In this document: positions 26,451 to 36,202 of the stretch, in pieces
Numbering within the stretch: position 1 is the stretch's first letter
How the letters are laid out: every line of letters starts with the position of its first letter
DNA from: CAZFDT01 sp964518335
Lineage (GTDB): Bacteria; Planctomycetota; Phycisphaerae; Phycisphaerales; Phycisphaeraceae
Length of the DNA: 64,000 bases
Reading direction: 5' to 3'
Assembly (NCBI GenBank): GCA_964518335.1
Contig: CAZFDT010000024.1
Coordinates: forward strand, 1-64,000
The notes under the pieces: model-generated
Told to the model about the DNA's origin: nothing
The model's database searches: none
Seen by the model: the letters and a program-made list of their open reading frames with translations, nothing else
Program-made: the position numbers and the translations under genes

Positions 26451-27909
26451 GTCAGCCCCCACCACGCCCGTTTCGTCCGGTGGCGGCGCCCAGCTCCCGC
26501 CGGTGCGGCCTCAGACGCCGCGCGACGTCGCCCCCGCCAAACGCCGCGCTGCCGCCCGCCGCTACTTCGCCGCGTCCGGCCTGCACCTGCTGCTGGCGGC
26601 CATGGCCTTCATCCTCGTCCTGCCCTTCACGTGGATGATCCTCACCAGCTTCAAGCACCTGTCGCAGGTGAACGACCCGAGCTGGATTCCCGCCGCACCC
26701 TCGGCGCTCAAGCCCGGCGACCTGGCCGACCCGCTTGCGGTGATCCAGCGCCTGCGCGACGCCGACGCCCCGCTCACCAAACACCTGCGCACGCTCATGC
26801 GACCGTCGGTGCTGGCCGAGGTGGACGCCTTCGACGTTGCGGCCGTCACCGCCGACGCCCCCTTTCCCGAAGCGATGCGCAATTCACTGACGAGCGAGTT
26901 CAACCGGGTGATCGCCGAGACGACGGTGTTCGACGTCGATGCCTTCGCGGGCGTCGAGCCGGGCGAACAGACGATCAAGCTGCGCGATCGCCTGCCCCTG
27001 ATGGCGCAGGAGCTGGCTGACGCTCGCATGGCCTACGACGCCGCGCTGGCCAAGTCGCAGGACATGCACAGCCTCCCCGCCGCCGTACGGCAACTGCAGC
27101 GCGACGCAGCCCGCGCCAACGCCCGCGTCAAGGACCTGGACGAACGCCACCGCCACGCCCGCGCTCTGCTCAACCGCCGCCACCTCGACGACGCCTTCGC
27201 TACTTCCGGGGGCGGCGCGATCCGTCCCACCCATGCCCTGCAGTGGGAGAACTTCATCCAGGTCTTCTACGACATCCCCTTCGCCCGCTACTACTGGAAC
27301 AGCCTCTTCGTCGCCGCATGGGTCACGTTCCTCCAGTGCTTCACCAGTTCGCTGGCCGCCTTCAGCTTCGCCCGCATCAACTGGCCCGGACGCGACAAGG
27401 TCTTCCTCCTCTACCTCTCCACCATGATGCTCCCCGGCCTGGTCATGATGATCCCCAACTACCAGATCATGATCAGCCTGGGCCTGGTCAACACGATGAT
27501 CGGCCTGATCCTGCCGGCCGCGTTCAGCGCCTTCGGCACGTTCCTGCTCCGACAGTTCATGCTCTCGATCCCCTCCAGCCTCGACGAGGCCGCCGAGATC
27601 GACGGCGCCAGCAAGTGGCGGCTCTACTGGGACATCATCCTCCCCCTGTCACGCCCCGGACTCATCACCCTGGCCATCTTCACCTTCATGGGCAACTACA
27701 ACGCCTTCTTCTGGCCCCTGGTCATGCTCAAGAGCCAGCACAAGTACACCCTGCCCATCGGCCTGCTCTACTTCGATTCCTCCGCCGGCCAGGTCACCAA
27801 CCTCCTCATGGCCGCCGTCGCCATGAGCGTCGTTCCCATGATCGTCGTCTTCATCACGCTGCAGAAATACCTCGTCAAAGGCATCCAGCTCGGCGCGGTT
27901 AAAGGGTGA
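26443..27909 (+). CDS. Sugar ABC transporter permease (MalG-type) with large insert
   Basis: A 488-residue inner-membrane permease. TM1 lies at about residues 44-66 (LLLAAMAFILVLPFTWMIL). The conserved core resumes at about residue 265 with the TM2-6 block and an EAA loop (SLDEAAEIDGASKWRLYWDIILPLS, about 378-402). Between TM1 and TM2 lies a roughly 190-residue soluble, helical insert (about 75-262) absent from typical MalG proteins; it would face the periplasm. The insert ends with ATSGGGAIRP, encoded across a CCCCCGGAA word (27204-27212). It overlaps the previous permease start-to-stop. Confidence 0.87.
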   Translation: MTRSAPTTPVSSGGGAQLPPVRPQTPRDVAPAKRRAAARRYFAASGLHLLLAAMAFILVLPFTWMILTSFKHLSQVNDPSWIPAAPSALKPGDLADPLAVIQRLRDADAPLTKHLRTLMRPSVLAEVDAFDVAAVTADAPFPEAMRNSLTSEFNRVIAETTVFDVDAFAGVEPGEQTIKLRDRLPLMAQELADARMAYDAALAKSQDMHSLPAAVRQLQRDAARANARVKDLDERHRHARALLNRRHLDDAFATSGGGAIRPTHALQWENFIQVFYDIPFARYYWNSLFVAAWVTFLQCFTSSLAAFSFARINWPGRDKVFLLYLSTMMLPGLVMMIPNYQIMISLGLVNTMIGLILPAAFSAFGTFLLRQFMLSIPSSLDEAAEIDGASKWRLYWDIILPLSRPGLITLAIFTFMGNYNAFFWPLVMLKSQHKYTLPIGLLYFDSSAGQVTNLLMAAVAMSVVPMIVVFITLQKYLVKGIQLGAVKG

Positions 27910-28015
27910 GTCGCTGGCGCGATCCCTGTCAAGGATCAACTGTCGCACGCTTGTGTCTTCGCATTCTTCCTTGCCCCGCGCCCGGCTATACTCCGCGACC
28001 TTTGCCGCCACGCCC

Positions 28016-28588
28016 ATGGGGAGAACCGCGTTGCACGTCAAAGAGGTCCTGACGCAGTTGCCGTTGTGGGCGCACGTGCTCGTGGCGTCGCGCGTGGTGC
28101 GCCGCGGCGCGATGGCGATGCTCGCTTGCGACGCCGCGCTTCTGGCTCAGGCGCTGGCGGTGTGCGAGGCGATCGAGCGGTGCGCCGCGGCGGGATGCGG
28201 CACCCGCGACGCCCGGGCGGCTTTCGACGCCGCCGCCGCCCTGCCCGAAACCCCCCTTCCCGCGACGGCGGCCGCCGCCGCGCACGCCCTGCGCTGGACC
28301 GTGGACGCCGCTCGCGCTGCCGAGAGCGCGCTCGACTTCCCCGTGGACGACACCGTCACACGCTCGGCGCTGGCCGCCATGGCGGCGCTGGCGCAGGACC
28401 CGCGCGTTTCGTCGCTGCAGTTGGCTGTCCTCGCCGCCGCCGACCTCGACCAGATCCGCTTCGCCTGCGGCGAAATCCGCCTCGGACGATACGACGGCCT
28501 CACCGACCACGTCCTGTGCCGCCTGGCGCCCGTCCACCCGCTCACGCTCACCGAGCCGACGCCCACACCCGAAGAACAGGCCCGGTGA
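28016..28588 (+). CDS. Hypothetical protein
   Basis: A 190-residue Ala-rich, helical protein of unrecognised family (AAAAHALRWTVDAARAAESALDF, then AALAQDPRVSSLQLAVLAAADLDQI). Cys residues at ACDAALLAQ, ERCAAAGCG and RFACGE do not form an obvious metal motif. A TATACT -10 box lies at 27987-27992, 23 bases before the chosen ATG; a TTG start at 28031 (LHVKEVL) is an alternative. The next gene, a membrane protein, begins three bases after its stop, so they probably form one unit. Codon usage matches neighbours, supporting a real gene. Confidence 0.6.
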   Translation: MGRTALHVKEVLTQLPLWAHVLVASRVVRRGAMAMLACDAALLAQALAVCEAIERCAAAGCGTRDARAAFDAAAALPETPLPATAAAAAHALRWTVDAARAAESALDFPVDDTVTRSALAAMAALAQDPRVSSLQLAVLAAADLDQIRFACGEIRLGRYDGLTDHVLCRLAPVHPLTLTEPTPTPEEQAR

Positions 28589-28591
28589 ACC

Positions 28592-29707
28592 ATGAGCGCA
28601 GGAGTCCGCATCATGCTCGCACTACTCGTCACGTTGCTGGTCCTGCCCGCACTGCTGTTGACCCTTGCCAACGTCGGCATGACCGCCGCTTACACCGCCC
28701 GCGTACCCTCCGGGCCGGACGCCATGGGTCTGATCGTTCCCTTCCTCACCTCCGCCGCCGCCGGTGTTCTGCTGCTGTTGGCCACTTGGATTTGTGTGCC
28801 CACCGGCGGGCTGGCGTGGATCAGCCCCCGACACGGGGTCACTGCAGCGCTCGCCACCGCCGTGGTCCTGGGCGTCGGTCTGGCGTCCGTCGGGGTCATG
28901 GCCGCCTGGATGGAACGCAAGGGGGCCTGGGTCCCCGTCGTCGGCGCGCTCTGCGGCGGCGCGGCGCCCCTGGCGCTGGGCGTGCTGCTGTTGACCTGCG
29001 CCTGGCGCGGCGGCCAATCGCCCGCGGCGATCGGCGCGCTGCGCGGCGTCGGCGCGGCCCTGGGCCTGGCCGCCGTCGTCGGCTACGCGCTGGCGGCCTA
29101 CGGCCTGGCGGCGCACCTGCGCCTGCAGGCCGACAACACCCGCAGACAACTCGAGGAAATCGCCCAGCGCGAGGCGCGCTGGGACCGCAGCCGCGCCCTG
29201 TCCATGCTCGAATCCCTGCGCGAGTCCTACGCCCGGATGAGTCCCGACGCGCCCCTGTGGGTCTTCGTCGCGGCCCTGCCCGACACCGACGACGACGAGT
29301 GCCGCGCCTTCATCATCGCCCGCGCCCGGCAGGCCCCCGACTTCGACGCCGCCATGCAGAGCACGCTCACCAGCTCGAACCCGCGCTACCGCCACGGCTG
29401 CGTGGACCTGATGCGCTTCTCCCCGCGCGGGCAACTGCAACCGCACTGGCTCGCGCCGCTGGCCGAGTCGATCGCCATGACCGCGCGCGACATCGCCGCC
29501 AGCCCCGACTGGCTCAACCCCGCGCAGGACACCAACCCCCAGCCTGTCGAACACATCCGCTCCCTCGTCGCCGTCGCCAGCCTCTACGCCCCATCCGCCC
29601 CACTCGACCTCGCCCTGGCCAACCTGCGCGAAGCGCTGGCCGCGGCACCACCCACCCCCACCCGCAACGACGCCCTCGCCTCACTCCCCCCGCCGCCCGC
29701 ACCGTAA
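28592..29707 (+). CDS. Membrane protein of unknown function
   Basis: A 371-residue protein with five predicted N-terminal membrane helices (about residues 7-30, 45-68, 82-105, 112-135 and 145-172), then a soluble cytoplasmic or periplasmic domain of about 190 residues beginning with a charged coiled-coil-like segment (RLQADNTRRQLEEIAQREAR). The soluble part has Asp-rich and Leu-rich helices reminiscent of TPR-like folds, but no family was recognised. It begins three bases after the preceding unknown gene. Low-complexity Pro residues close the C-terminus. Confidence 0.65.
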   Translation: MSAGVRIMLALLVTLLVLPALLLTLANVGMTAAYTARVPSGPDAMGLIVPFLTSAAAGVLLLLATWICVPTGGLAWISPRHGVTAALATAVVLGVGLASVGVMAAWMERKGAWVPVVGALCGGAAPLALGVLLLTCAWRGGQSPAAIGALRGVGAALGLAAVVGYALAAYGLAAHLRLQADNTRRQLEEIAQREARWDRSRALSMLESLRESYARMSPDAPLWVFVAALPDTDDDECRAFIIARARQAPDFDAAMQSTLTSSNPRYRHGCVDLMRFSPRGQLQPHWLAPLAESIAMTARDIAASPDWLNPAQDTNPQPVEHIRSLVAVASLYAPSAPLDLALANLREALAAAPPTPTRNDALASLPPPPAP

Positions 29708-29862
29708 CGCGACGCGACGCCCCGGGCCGCACCCGGAAAGTGATTTCACGCGCGATGACCCTTTCCCGGCCCATGCAAGTGCGGGGGCGGCGCGGATGAT
29801 GGTCGTGGCGGTTCGTGCTGGAATGCTTTTGATGCGAAGATGGTTGGCAACAACAGGGCCAC

Positions 29863-30780
29863 ATGACGGACCACATCACCAGCTCGAGTGCGGTGCTGAG
29901 CGCCAATGAGCCGATCGAGCTGCAGTGCATGGAGATCTGGGGCGGCAATGAGGCGGTGGACACGGCCATCTCGGTGCCGGGGTTGGATGTGTGGGTCGCC
30001 AGCACGCCATATGGGGGCGGTGCGCAGGGGGGCGACATTCATTACCTTTCGATGTGCGGGTCGGGCCGCATCAGTCGTTTCGCCGTCGCCGACGTGGCCG
30101 GTCACGGCGATGCGGTGGGCGATCTGGCGGCAACGCTTCGGCGACTGATGCGAAAGAACATCAACACGCTCGACCAGACGCGGTTTGCTCGGGACCTTAA
30201 CCGCGAGTTTGGCCAGCTTAACGCCGCCGGCCGATTCGCCACCGCGCTGCTGACCACCTATTTCGCGCCCACGAACCAGCTCATCCTGGTGAACGCCGGC
30301 CACCCTCGCCCGCTATGGCACGATGCCTCGGCGTCGCGCTGGCGCGCCCTCGATGCCGAGCACAGCGACGAGCTCGACAGTGGCGCCGGCCAGGCCCGCG
30401 CCACGTACTGGGGCTCGCCCGTGAGCAATCTGCCGCTGGGCGTGATCGAGCCGACCGACTACGCGCAGTTCGCCATTCGGCTGGAGCCGGGCGACCTGGT
30501 GCTGATTTACACCGACTCGCTGATCGAAGCCCAGTCCCCCGACGGGACCATGCTCGGCGAGGCCGGCCTCTTGCGGCTGGTCGAGCGTCTCGACGCTTCT
30601 CGGCCCGCCGAAGCCATCGTATCACTGCAGCGGATGCTCGCCGATCACCGCGGAGGGGCGGCGCCGGACGACGATCAGACCGTGCTCCTGCTGCATCATA
30701 ACGGCACCCCGCCGCCGCCGATGACTGTCAAGCAGGGTCTGCGCTCGCTGGCCAAGATGGTTGGCCTGTTGTCGGTCTGA
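29863..30780 (+). CDS. SpoIIE/PP2C-type serine phosphatase
   Basis: A 305-residue PPM-family protein phosphatase, usually regulating anti-anti-sigma or partner-switch proteins by dephosphorylating serine. Metal-site motifs are visible: GGDIHYLSM (about residue 59), FAVADVAGHGDAVGDLAA (about 77-94), VNAGHPRPL (about 145), GDLVLIYTDSLIEA (about 210) and DDQTVLLL (about 270). There is no N-terminal sensor domain, so it probably acts in the cytoplasm on a separate regulator. The convergent gene 6 bp downstream encodes a kinase-like protein, a suggestive but unproven pairing. Confidence 0.88.
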   Translation: MTDHITSSSAVLSANEPIELQCMEIWGGNEAVDTAISVPGLDVWVASTPYGGGAQGGDIHYLSMCGSGRISRFAVADVAGHGDAVGDLAATLRRLMRKNINTLDQTRFARDLNREFGQLNAAGRFATALLTTYFAPTNQLILVNAGHPRPLWHDASASRWRALDAEHSDELDSGAGQARATYWGSPVSNLPLGVIEPTDYAQFAIRLEPGDLVLIYTDSLIEAQSPDGTMLGEAGLLRLVERLDASRPAEAIVSLQRMLADHRGGAAPDDDQTVLLLHHNGTPPPPMTVKQGLRSLAKMVGLLSV

Positions 30781-30785
30781 AGCGC

Positions 30786-32093
30786 TCAGCCGTCCACCGG
30801 GAGTTTTTGGGCGATCCGGTTGAGGCCCTTGAGCACGTCACCGGCGGAGATGAACGAGGGGCGGTGCGGGTTCTTCGGCCGGAGAATCGCCGCGGTCAAC
30901 ATGCGAATGCGCCTGGCTTCCTCGCTGTCGTGGTCGTACTTGATCAGCGGCAGCAGCTCCGGGTTGCTCGTCGGCCGGCTGATCATCAGCGCCAGGTAGA
31001 ACAGGTCCACCGCCTTATCGACTTTGCGGTGGGCCGACAGGATCACGTCGCTGGTCAGCCGTCCGGTATTCTTCATTTTCCCCAGCGTGATCTGGATCTG
31101 CGACGTGGTCATCATCTCGTCGAAGAGCGAGCGGAGCATGGGCGATTGCTTGAGGTCTTCGCCGATGCGGACCGCCGACCCGAAATCGACGAACCCGACA
31201 CCGTCGGGGGTGATGACGAAGTTGTCCAGTCGCAGGTCCAGGTGCATGACGCCGACGGTATCGTGCAGGCAACGGAGCATATCGGCGGACTGCCGAGCGA
31301 ACTCGAGTTGGCTCAGGGGCTCGCCCCCGACGCGCAGCCAGGTCATGTACAGCTTGTGCACGAGTCCGTCGGGGCCGTTCTTGACGCCGATGATCTGCGG
31401 GACGCGCTGGGCGTACTGCGGCGGCAGATCGCGCTGCAGCAGTTGCAGAAATGCCGCCTCGCGCGTGAGGAACACGGGGAATACGCGCTCAGCGAGCTTT
31501 TCGGCGCGCTGCAGCAGCACCTCTGACGTCGCCTCGGGGAATCGCTCGCGCAGCCGCTGCACGATGCGGTAGTAAGGCGGAACCTGCTTCATCACGACAT
31601 AGTCGCGCTCCGGTGGCTTGCGCTGCGCCAACTTCACGTCGAACGTGAACCGGTCCGACACCTGACCCGGCGGCAACAGCGTCACCCGTCGCGCCACCAT
31701 GAAGTGCATCTTCCGCCCGACCCCCGGAAGTGACGGCAGCGGCAGATTGAACAGCGGGGCGCGAAACGAGTCGGCGCCGTGATCGATGGCGAACCCGCCG
31801 TGCTCCTGGCAGGCGCGGATCATGGCCATCACCTGCGCCTGGTCGGGCGACAGGTAGATGAACTGCCCGCCCCAGCGCAGCCGATCGAACACGCCGTCGG
31901 GTGTCTCGACGTCGCCGCCCACCGCCGCCAGGTAATCGACCGGTTGCTCGGCGCTGCTCTGGTCCAGCGGGGTGCCGTTGAGCGCCAAGCCCGTAACCCA
32001 GTCGGGATAGTGCGGATCGCCTCGCAGCGCACGGCGAATCGCGGGACGCACCAGCCGCGGGATAGTGTTTGTTCCCCTGTTCGACGCCATCAC
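30786..32093 (-). CDS. Protein kinase-like (LPS/RIO-type) protein
   Basis: A 435-residue protein with a kinase-like fold in its second half. GVMHLDLRLDNFVITPDG (about residues 277-294) is the catalytic loop with Asp and Asn, and VGFVDFGSAVRIGE (about 295-308) is the DFG metal-binding segment. An upstream AVMKQVP-like strand (DYVVMKQVPPYYR) may supply the ATP-binding Lys. Such proteins phosphorylate lipopolysaccharide sugars or proteins; the target is unknown. The GTG start at 32093 is chosen because TAAGAT (32101-32106) ends seven bases before it, the spacing of other apparently leaderless genes here; an ATG follows immediately. Convergent with the PP2C gene. Confidence 0.75.
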   Translation of the reverse strand: MMASNRGTNTIPRLVRPAIRRALRGDPHYPDWVTGLALNGTPLDQSSAEQPVDYLAAVGGDVETPDGVFDRLRWGGQFIYLSPDQAQVMAMIRACQEHGGFAIDHGADSFRAPLFNLPLPSLPGVGRKMHFMVARRVTLLPPGQVSDRFTFDVKLAQRKPPERDYVVMKQVPPYYRIVQRLRERFPEATSEVLLQRAEKLAERVFPVFLTREAAFLQLLQRDLPPQYAQRVPQIIGVKNGPDGLVHKLYMTWLRVGGEPLSQLEFARQSADMLRCLHDTVGVMHLDLRLDNFVITPDGVGFVDFGSAVRIGEDLKQSPMLRSLFDEMMTTSQIQITLGKMKNTGRLTSDVILSAHRKVDKAVDLFYLALMISRPTSNPELLPLIKYDHDSEEARRIRMLTAAILRPKNPHRPSFISAGDVLKGLNRIAQKLPVDG

Positions 32094-32100
32094 TCGTTCT

Positions 32101-32106
32101 ATCTTA
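32101..32106 (-). promoter_or_regulatory. -10 box for leaderless kinase-like gene
   Basis: TAAGAT on the minus strand, seven bases before the GTG start at 32093, so transcription would begin at or next to the start codon. Confidence 0.5.
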
Positions 32107-32136
32107 GGGATTGCAGAAGGGGCATAGCTGGTGACC

Positions 32137-33045
32137 CTACACGGAGCCGGGGAACACCTCGACGCTCACGCCGGGCAAGGCGGTGCGCAACGACGCCGCC
32201 CGCGCTTCCAGGTCGCGCGTTTCCAACGGCGAAGCCCACGCCTCGGCCGTGTGGCGGGCCACGGTGTAGAGCTGCACGCGATCGATGCGGCAGCCCCCGG
32301 CCACCAGCTCGCGCAGCCGCTGGGCATATGCCGCGAACTCGGCGTCAGGCATCTCTTGGCCGTGCATCCTCAGGAGCATCGTCTGGATCACGATTGGCCG
32401 CACCCGCCCGCACGCGGCGATGTTCGCCAGCACCTTTGCCACGTCCGCGGCCCCTCGCCGGGGTCGATCCACTGCAGCGTAATAGTCCTGCGTGCCCGCG
32501 TCGAGCTTGGCCCAGATCTCGCCCTCGCTCCGGTCGAGAATGGCCAGCCCAGCTTGCACATGAGGCCGGTCCAGCAGCGTCGCATTGGTGATCAGCACGA
32601 TCCGGGCGTCATCGAGTCCGAACTCCGCTTTCACGTCCGCGACCAGCCGGCACACCTCGTCGAACCGCGGGTAGGCCGTCGGCTCACCGTCACCGCTGAA
32701 TGCGATGTCATTAAGCCTGCGATGCGACTCGTCAATAGCGCTGAATGTCGGCTGTCGCCAAACGCTCCCGTCGGCCACGCCGGCGATCATCGCCCGCAGC
32801 TCCTTGCGCAGCCGCGGAAGACTCACCGGCTCGGCAACGGGTATACGCTCGGACGGCTGACGCAACTTCCGGGACACCATGCAATACACGCAATCGAAAT
32901 TGCACACCTGATCGACGTTGAGATTCACGCCGATCGAAAGCCCCCGGCTGCGCCGACTGATCACCGCATACACATACACACAATCGCCCCACACCCGGTC
33001 GTGGGCGGCGAAGGCCTTCTGTAATGCACTTGGCGTCGCATCCAT
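32137..33045 (-). CDS. Radical SAM domain protein
   Basis: A 302-residue radical S-adenosylmethionine enzyme. The cluster motif is CNFDCVYC (about residues 48-55), followed by FSGDGEPTAYP (the glycine-rich SAM-binding GGE-like region, about 121-131), VLITNATL and IWAKLDAGTQ. The arrangement resembles the wyosine/NrdG-like and MoaA-related single-domain group. The substrate is unknown. The start at 33045 is supported by TAGGAT exactly seven bases upstream (33053-33058); an earlier ATG at 33096 would lie inside a strong inverted repeat. Confidence 0.82.
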   Translation of the reverse strand: MDATPSALQKAFAAHDRVWGDCVYVYAVISRRSRGLSIGVNLNVDQVCNFDCVYCMVSRKLRQPSERIPVAEPVSLPRLRKELRAMIAGVADGSVWRQPTFSAIDESHRRLNDIAFSGDGEPTAYPRFDEVCRLVADVKAEFGLDDARIVLITNATLLDRPHVQAGLAILDRSEGEIWAKLDAGTQDYYAAVDRPRRGAADVAKVLANIAACGRVRPIVIQTMLLRMHGQEMPDAEFAAYAQRLRELVAGGCRIDRVQLYTVARHTAEAWASPLETRDLEARAASLRTALPGVSVEVFPGSV

Positions 33046-33052
33046 CGGCACA

Positions 33053-33058
33053 ATCCTA
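33053..33058 (-). promoter_or_regulatory. -10 box for leaderless radical SAM gene
   Basis: TAGGAT on the minus strand with seven bases to the ATG at 33045; this decides the start choice. Confidence 0.55.
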
Positions 33059-33073
33059 TGTCCGCGAGCTTTC

Positions 33074-33126
33074 AGCCGCTTGCGGCTTAGCAGCATGATG
33101 CGGCGACCTTGCTAAGTCGCAAGCGG

Positions 33127-33128
<2 letters not shown>
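33074..33128 (-). terminator. Long inverted repeat after the acyl-CoA ligase gene
   Basis: A 19-bp stem with one mismatch: AGCCGCTTGCGGCTTAGCA (33074-33092) and TGCTAAGTCGCAAGCGGCT (33110-33128), overlapping the ligase stop codon by two bases. No T-run follows on the minus strand. It could end ligase mRNA or insulate the downstream radical SAM promoter. Confidence 0.5.
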
Positions 33129-34638
<1,510 letters not shown>

Positions 34639-34646
34639 CGCACGTC

Positions 34647-34652
34647 ATCCTA
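34647..34652 (-). promoter_or_regulatory. -10 box for leaderless acyl-CoA ligase gene
   Basis: TAGGAT on the minus strand, eight bases before the ATG at 34638. Confidence 0.5.
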
Positions 34653-34667
34653 TCCCTGGCGATGCGG

Positions 34668-35780
34668 TCAGACCGCCTTGGACACCATGTCGCCGATCTG
34701 CGTCGTGGTGTAACCGCTTCGGTCCAGTGACTTGCCGGTGAAGTTGGGCGTGACCTTCATCACGGCGGCGTTGATGGCGTCGCCGGCGGCGATCATGGCG
34801 GGGTCGCCCTTGACTTTGCCCACCTCGCGCAGGAGCAGGGCCACGGTGTCGATCGCCGCCAGCGGGTTGGCCTTGTCCTGGCCGGCGATGTCGGGGCTGC
34901 TGCCGTGTACCGGCTCGAACATGCCGGGGCCACTTCCGGGGGCGGAAGGTTCAGGATTCAGGTTGCCGCTGGCGGCGATGCCCATGCCCCCGGCGATCGC
35001 CGCGCCCAGGTCGGTGATGATGTCGCCGAACATGTTGCTCGTGACGATCACGTCGTAGGCCTGCGGGCGCGTCACCATGTACATGCAGCACGCATCGACG
35101 TGGTGATACTCGCGCACCACCTCGGGAAACTCGGCCTTGCCGATCTGCTCGAACAGCCGATGCCACGTCGCGCCGGCGTAAGTCAGCACGTTGGTCTTGT
35201 GCACGAGCGTCAACTTGCCGGGCTTCCCCTGCGTCTTGCGGCTCCTCGCCAGCTCGAACGCGTACCGCAGGCAGCGCGACACGCCATGGGCGGTGGAGAT
35301 CATCTCCTGCGTGGACACCTCGTTGTCGGTGCCGCGACGCAGGATGCCGCCGCCCCCGGAATAGAGGTCCTCGGTGTTCTCGCGCACCACGACGAAGTCG
35401 ATGTCACCCGGCCCCTTGCCCGCCAGCGGCGTCTCGATGCCGGGGTAGAGCTTGACGGGGCGGAGATTGATGTACTGGTCGAGGTCGAAGCGCAGCTTGA
35501 GGAGGATGCCCTTTTCGATGACGCCGCCGGCGAGGCGCGGGTCATTGGGCTGGCCGCCGACGGCGCCGAGGTAGATCGCGTCATAGCCACCGAGGGTGGC
35601 GATATCGTCGTCGGTGAGCACGTGTCCGGTGTCGAGATAGTGCTGGGCGGAGAAGGGGAAGTGTTGGAAGGTGTACGCCAGGCCGTGCTTGCGCGCGGCC
35701 ACGTCGAGGACCTTAAGGCCTTCGCGGACGACTTCGACGCCGGTGCCATCGCCGGGCACAACTGCGAGCTTCAGGGGCAT
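34668..35780 (-). CDS. leuB: 3-isopropylmalate dehydrogenase family
   Basis: A 370-residue NAD-dependent beta-decarboxylating dehydrogenase. It starts LKLAVVPGDGTGVEVV, contains IEKGILLKLRFDLDQYINLRPV, VVRENTEDLYSG, HKTNVLTYAGATW, the metal-binding SNMFGDIITDLGAAIAGG and HGSSPDIAGQDKANPLA. This set fits LeuB of leucine synthesis best, with isocitrate or tartrate dehydrogenase as alternatives. A short Pro/Gly insert (PSAPGSGP) before GMFEPVHG coincides with a CCCCCGGAA word at 34934-34942. The start MPLKL at 35780 was preferred over an upstream frame extension. No other leu genes adjoin. Confidence 0.82.
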   Translation of the reverse strand: MPLKLAVVPGDGTGVEVVREGLKVLDVAARKHGLAYTFQHFPFSAQHYLDTGHVLTDDDIATLGGYDAIYLGAVGGQPNDPRLAGGVIEKGILLKLRFDLDQYINLRPVKLYPGIETPLAGKGPGDIDFVVVRENTEDLYSGGGGILRRGTDNEVSTQEMISTAHGVSRCLRYAFELARSRKTQGKPGKLTLVHKTNVLTYAGATWHRLFEQIGKAEFPEVVREYHHVDACCMYMVTRPQAYDVIVTSNMFGDIITDLGAAIAGGMGIAASGNLNPEPSAPGSGPGMFEPVHGSSPDIAGQDKANPLAAIDTVALLLREVGKVKGDPAMIAAGDAINAAVMKVTPNFTGKSLDRSGYTTTQIGDMVSKAV

Positions 35781-36190
35781 GGTCAGGCTCCAGGGGCGGG
35801 GCATCGTAAGGGTTTGCCCCACGACCATCAAAACCGGGCGACACGCCGACAGGGCCAGCGCGTGCCGACCCCGCCGTCCAGACGGCCCGGGCACGACGCC
35901 AAGCCAACCATCTCATCTTGTTCATCTGTATATGAGCAAGTTGCAGGTTCCGATGAGCAAGATGGATTCTCGCAACCAACTCAACTTGAGATTCGTGACA
36001 CAGCAAGTTGCCGGATCCGACCAACAAGTTGATCCTCCGCCCCCGGCCCCCCGGACCACCCGGCCAGCGCGATGAAATCCACCCCCGGCCGAGGAGTCGC
36101 AATACGAACACATTACGAACATTATACCCCGTGTCGCCCGACGGTCAATAGCCGGGGGCTTACTGAGCGCGTCCGGGCGATGGGCGCGGG
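35781..36190. repeat. Intergenic CAAGTTG/CAACTTG repeats between leuB and the SPOR gene
   Basis: This divergent intergenic stretch has no convincing gene. It contains CAAGTTG at 35937, 36004 and 36026, CAACTTG at about 35982, and an inverted pair CATCTTGTTCATC (about 35914-35926) with GATGAGCAAGATG (35952-35964, one mismatch). A 17-mer, CAAGTTGCAGGTTCCGA (35937-35953), is the exact reverse complement of 2995-3011 in the trpS-upstream array, tying the two loci to one dispersed family. It is less GC-rich than its flanks. Confidence 0.55.
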
Positions 36191-36196
36191 TACACT
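36191..36196 (+). promoter_or_regulatory. -10 box for leaderless SPOR lipoprotein gene
   Basis: TACACT six bases upstream of the ATG at 36203, supporting that start over the downstream in-frame ATG at 36224. Confidence 0.45.
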
Positions 36197-36202
36197 GGTG
36201 CG

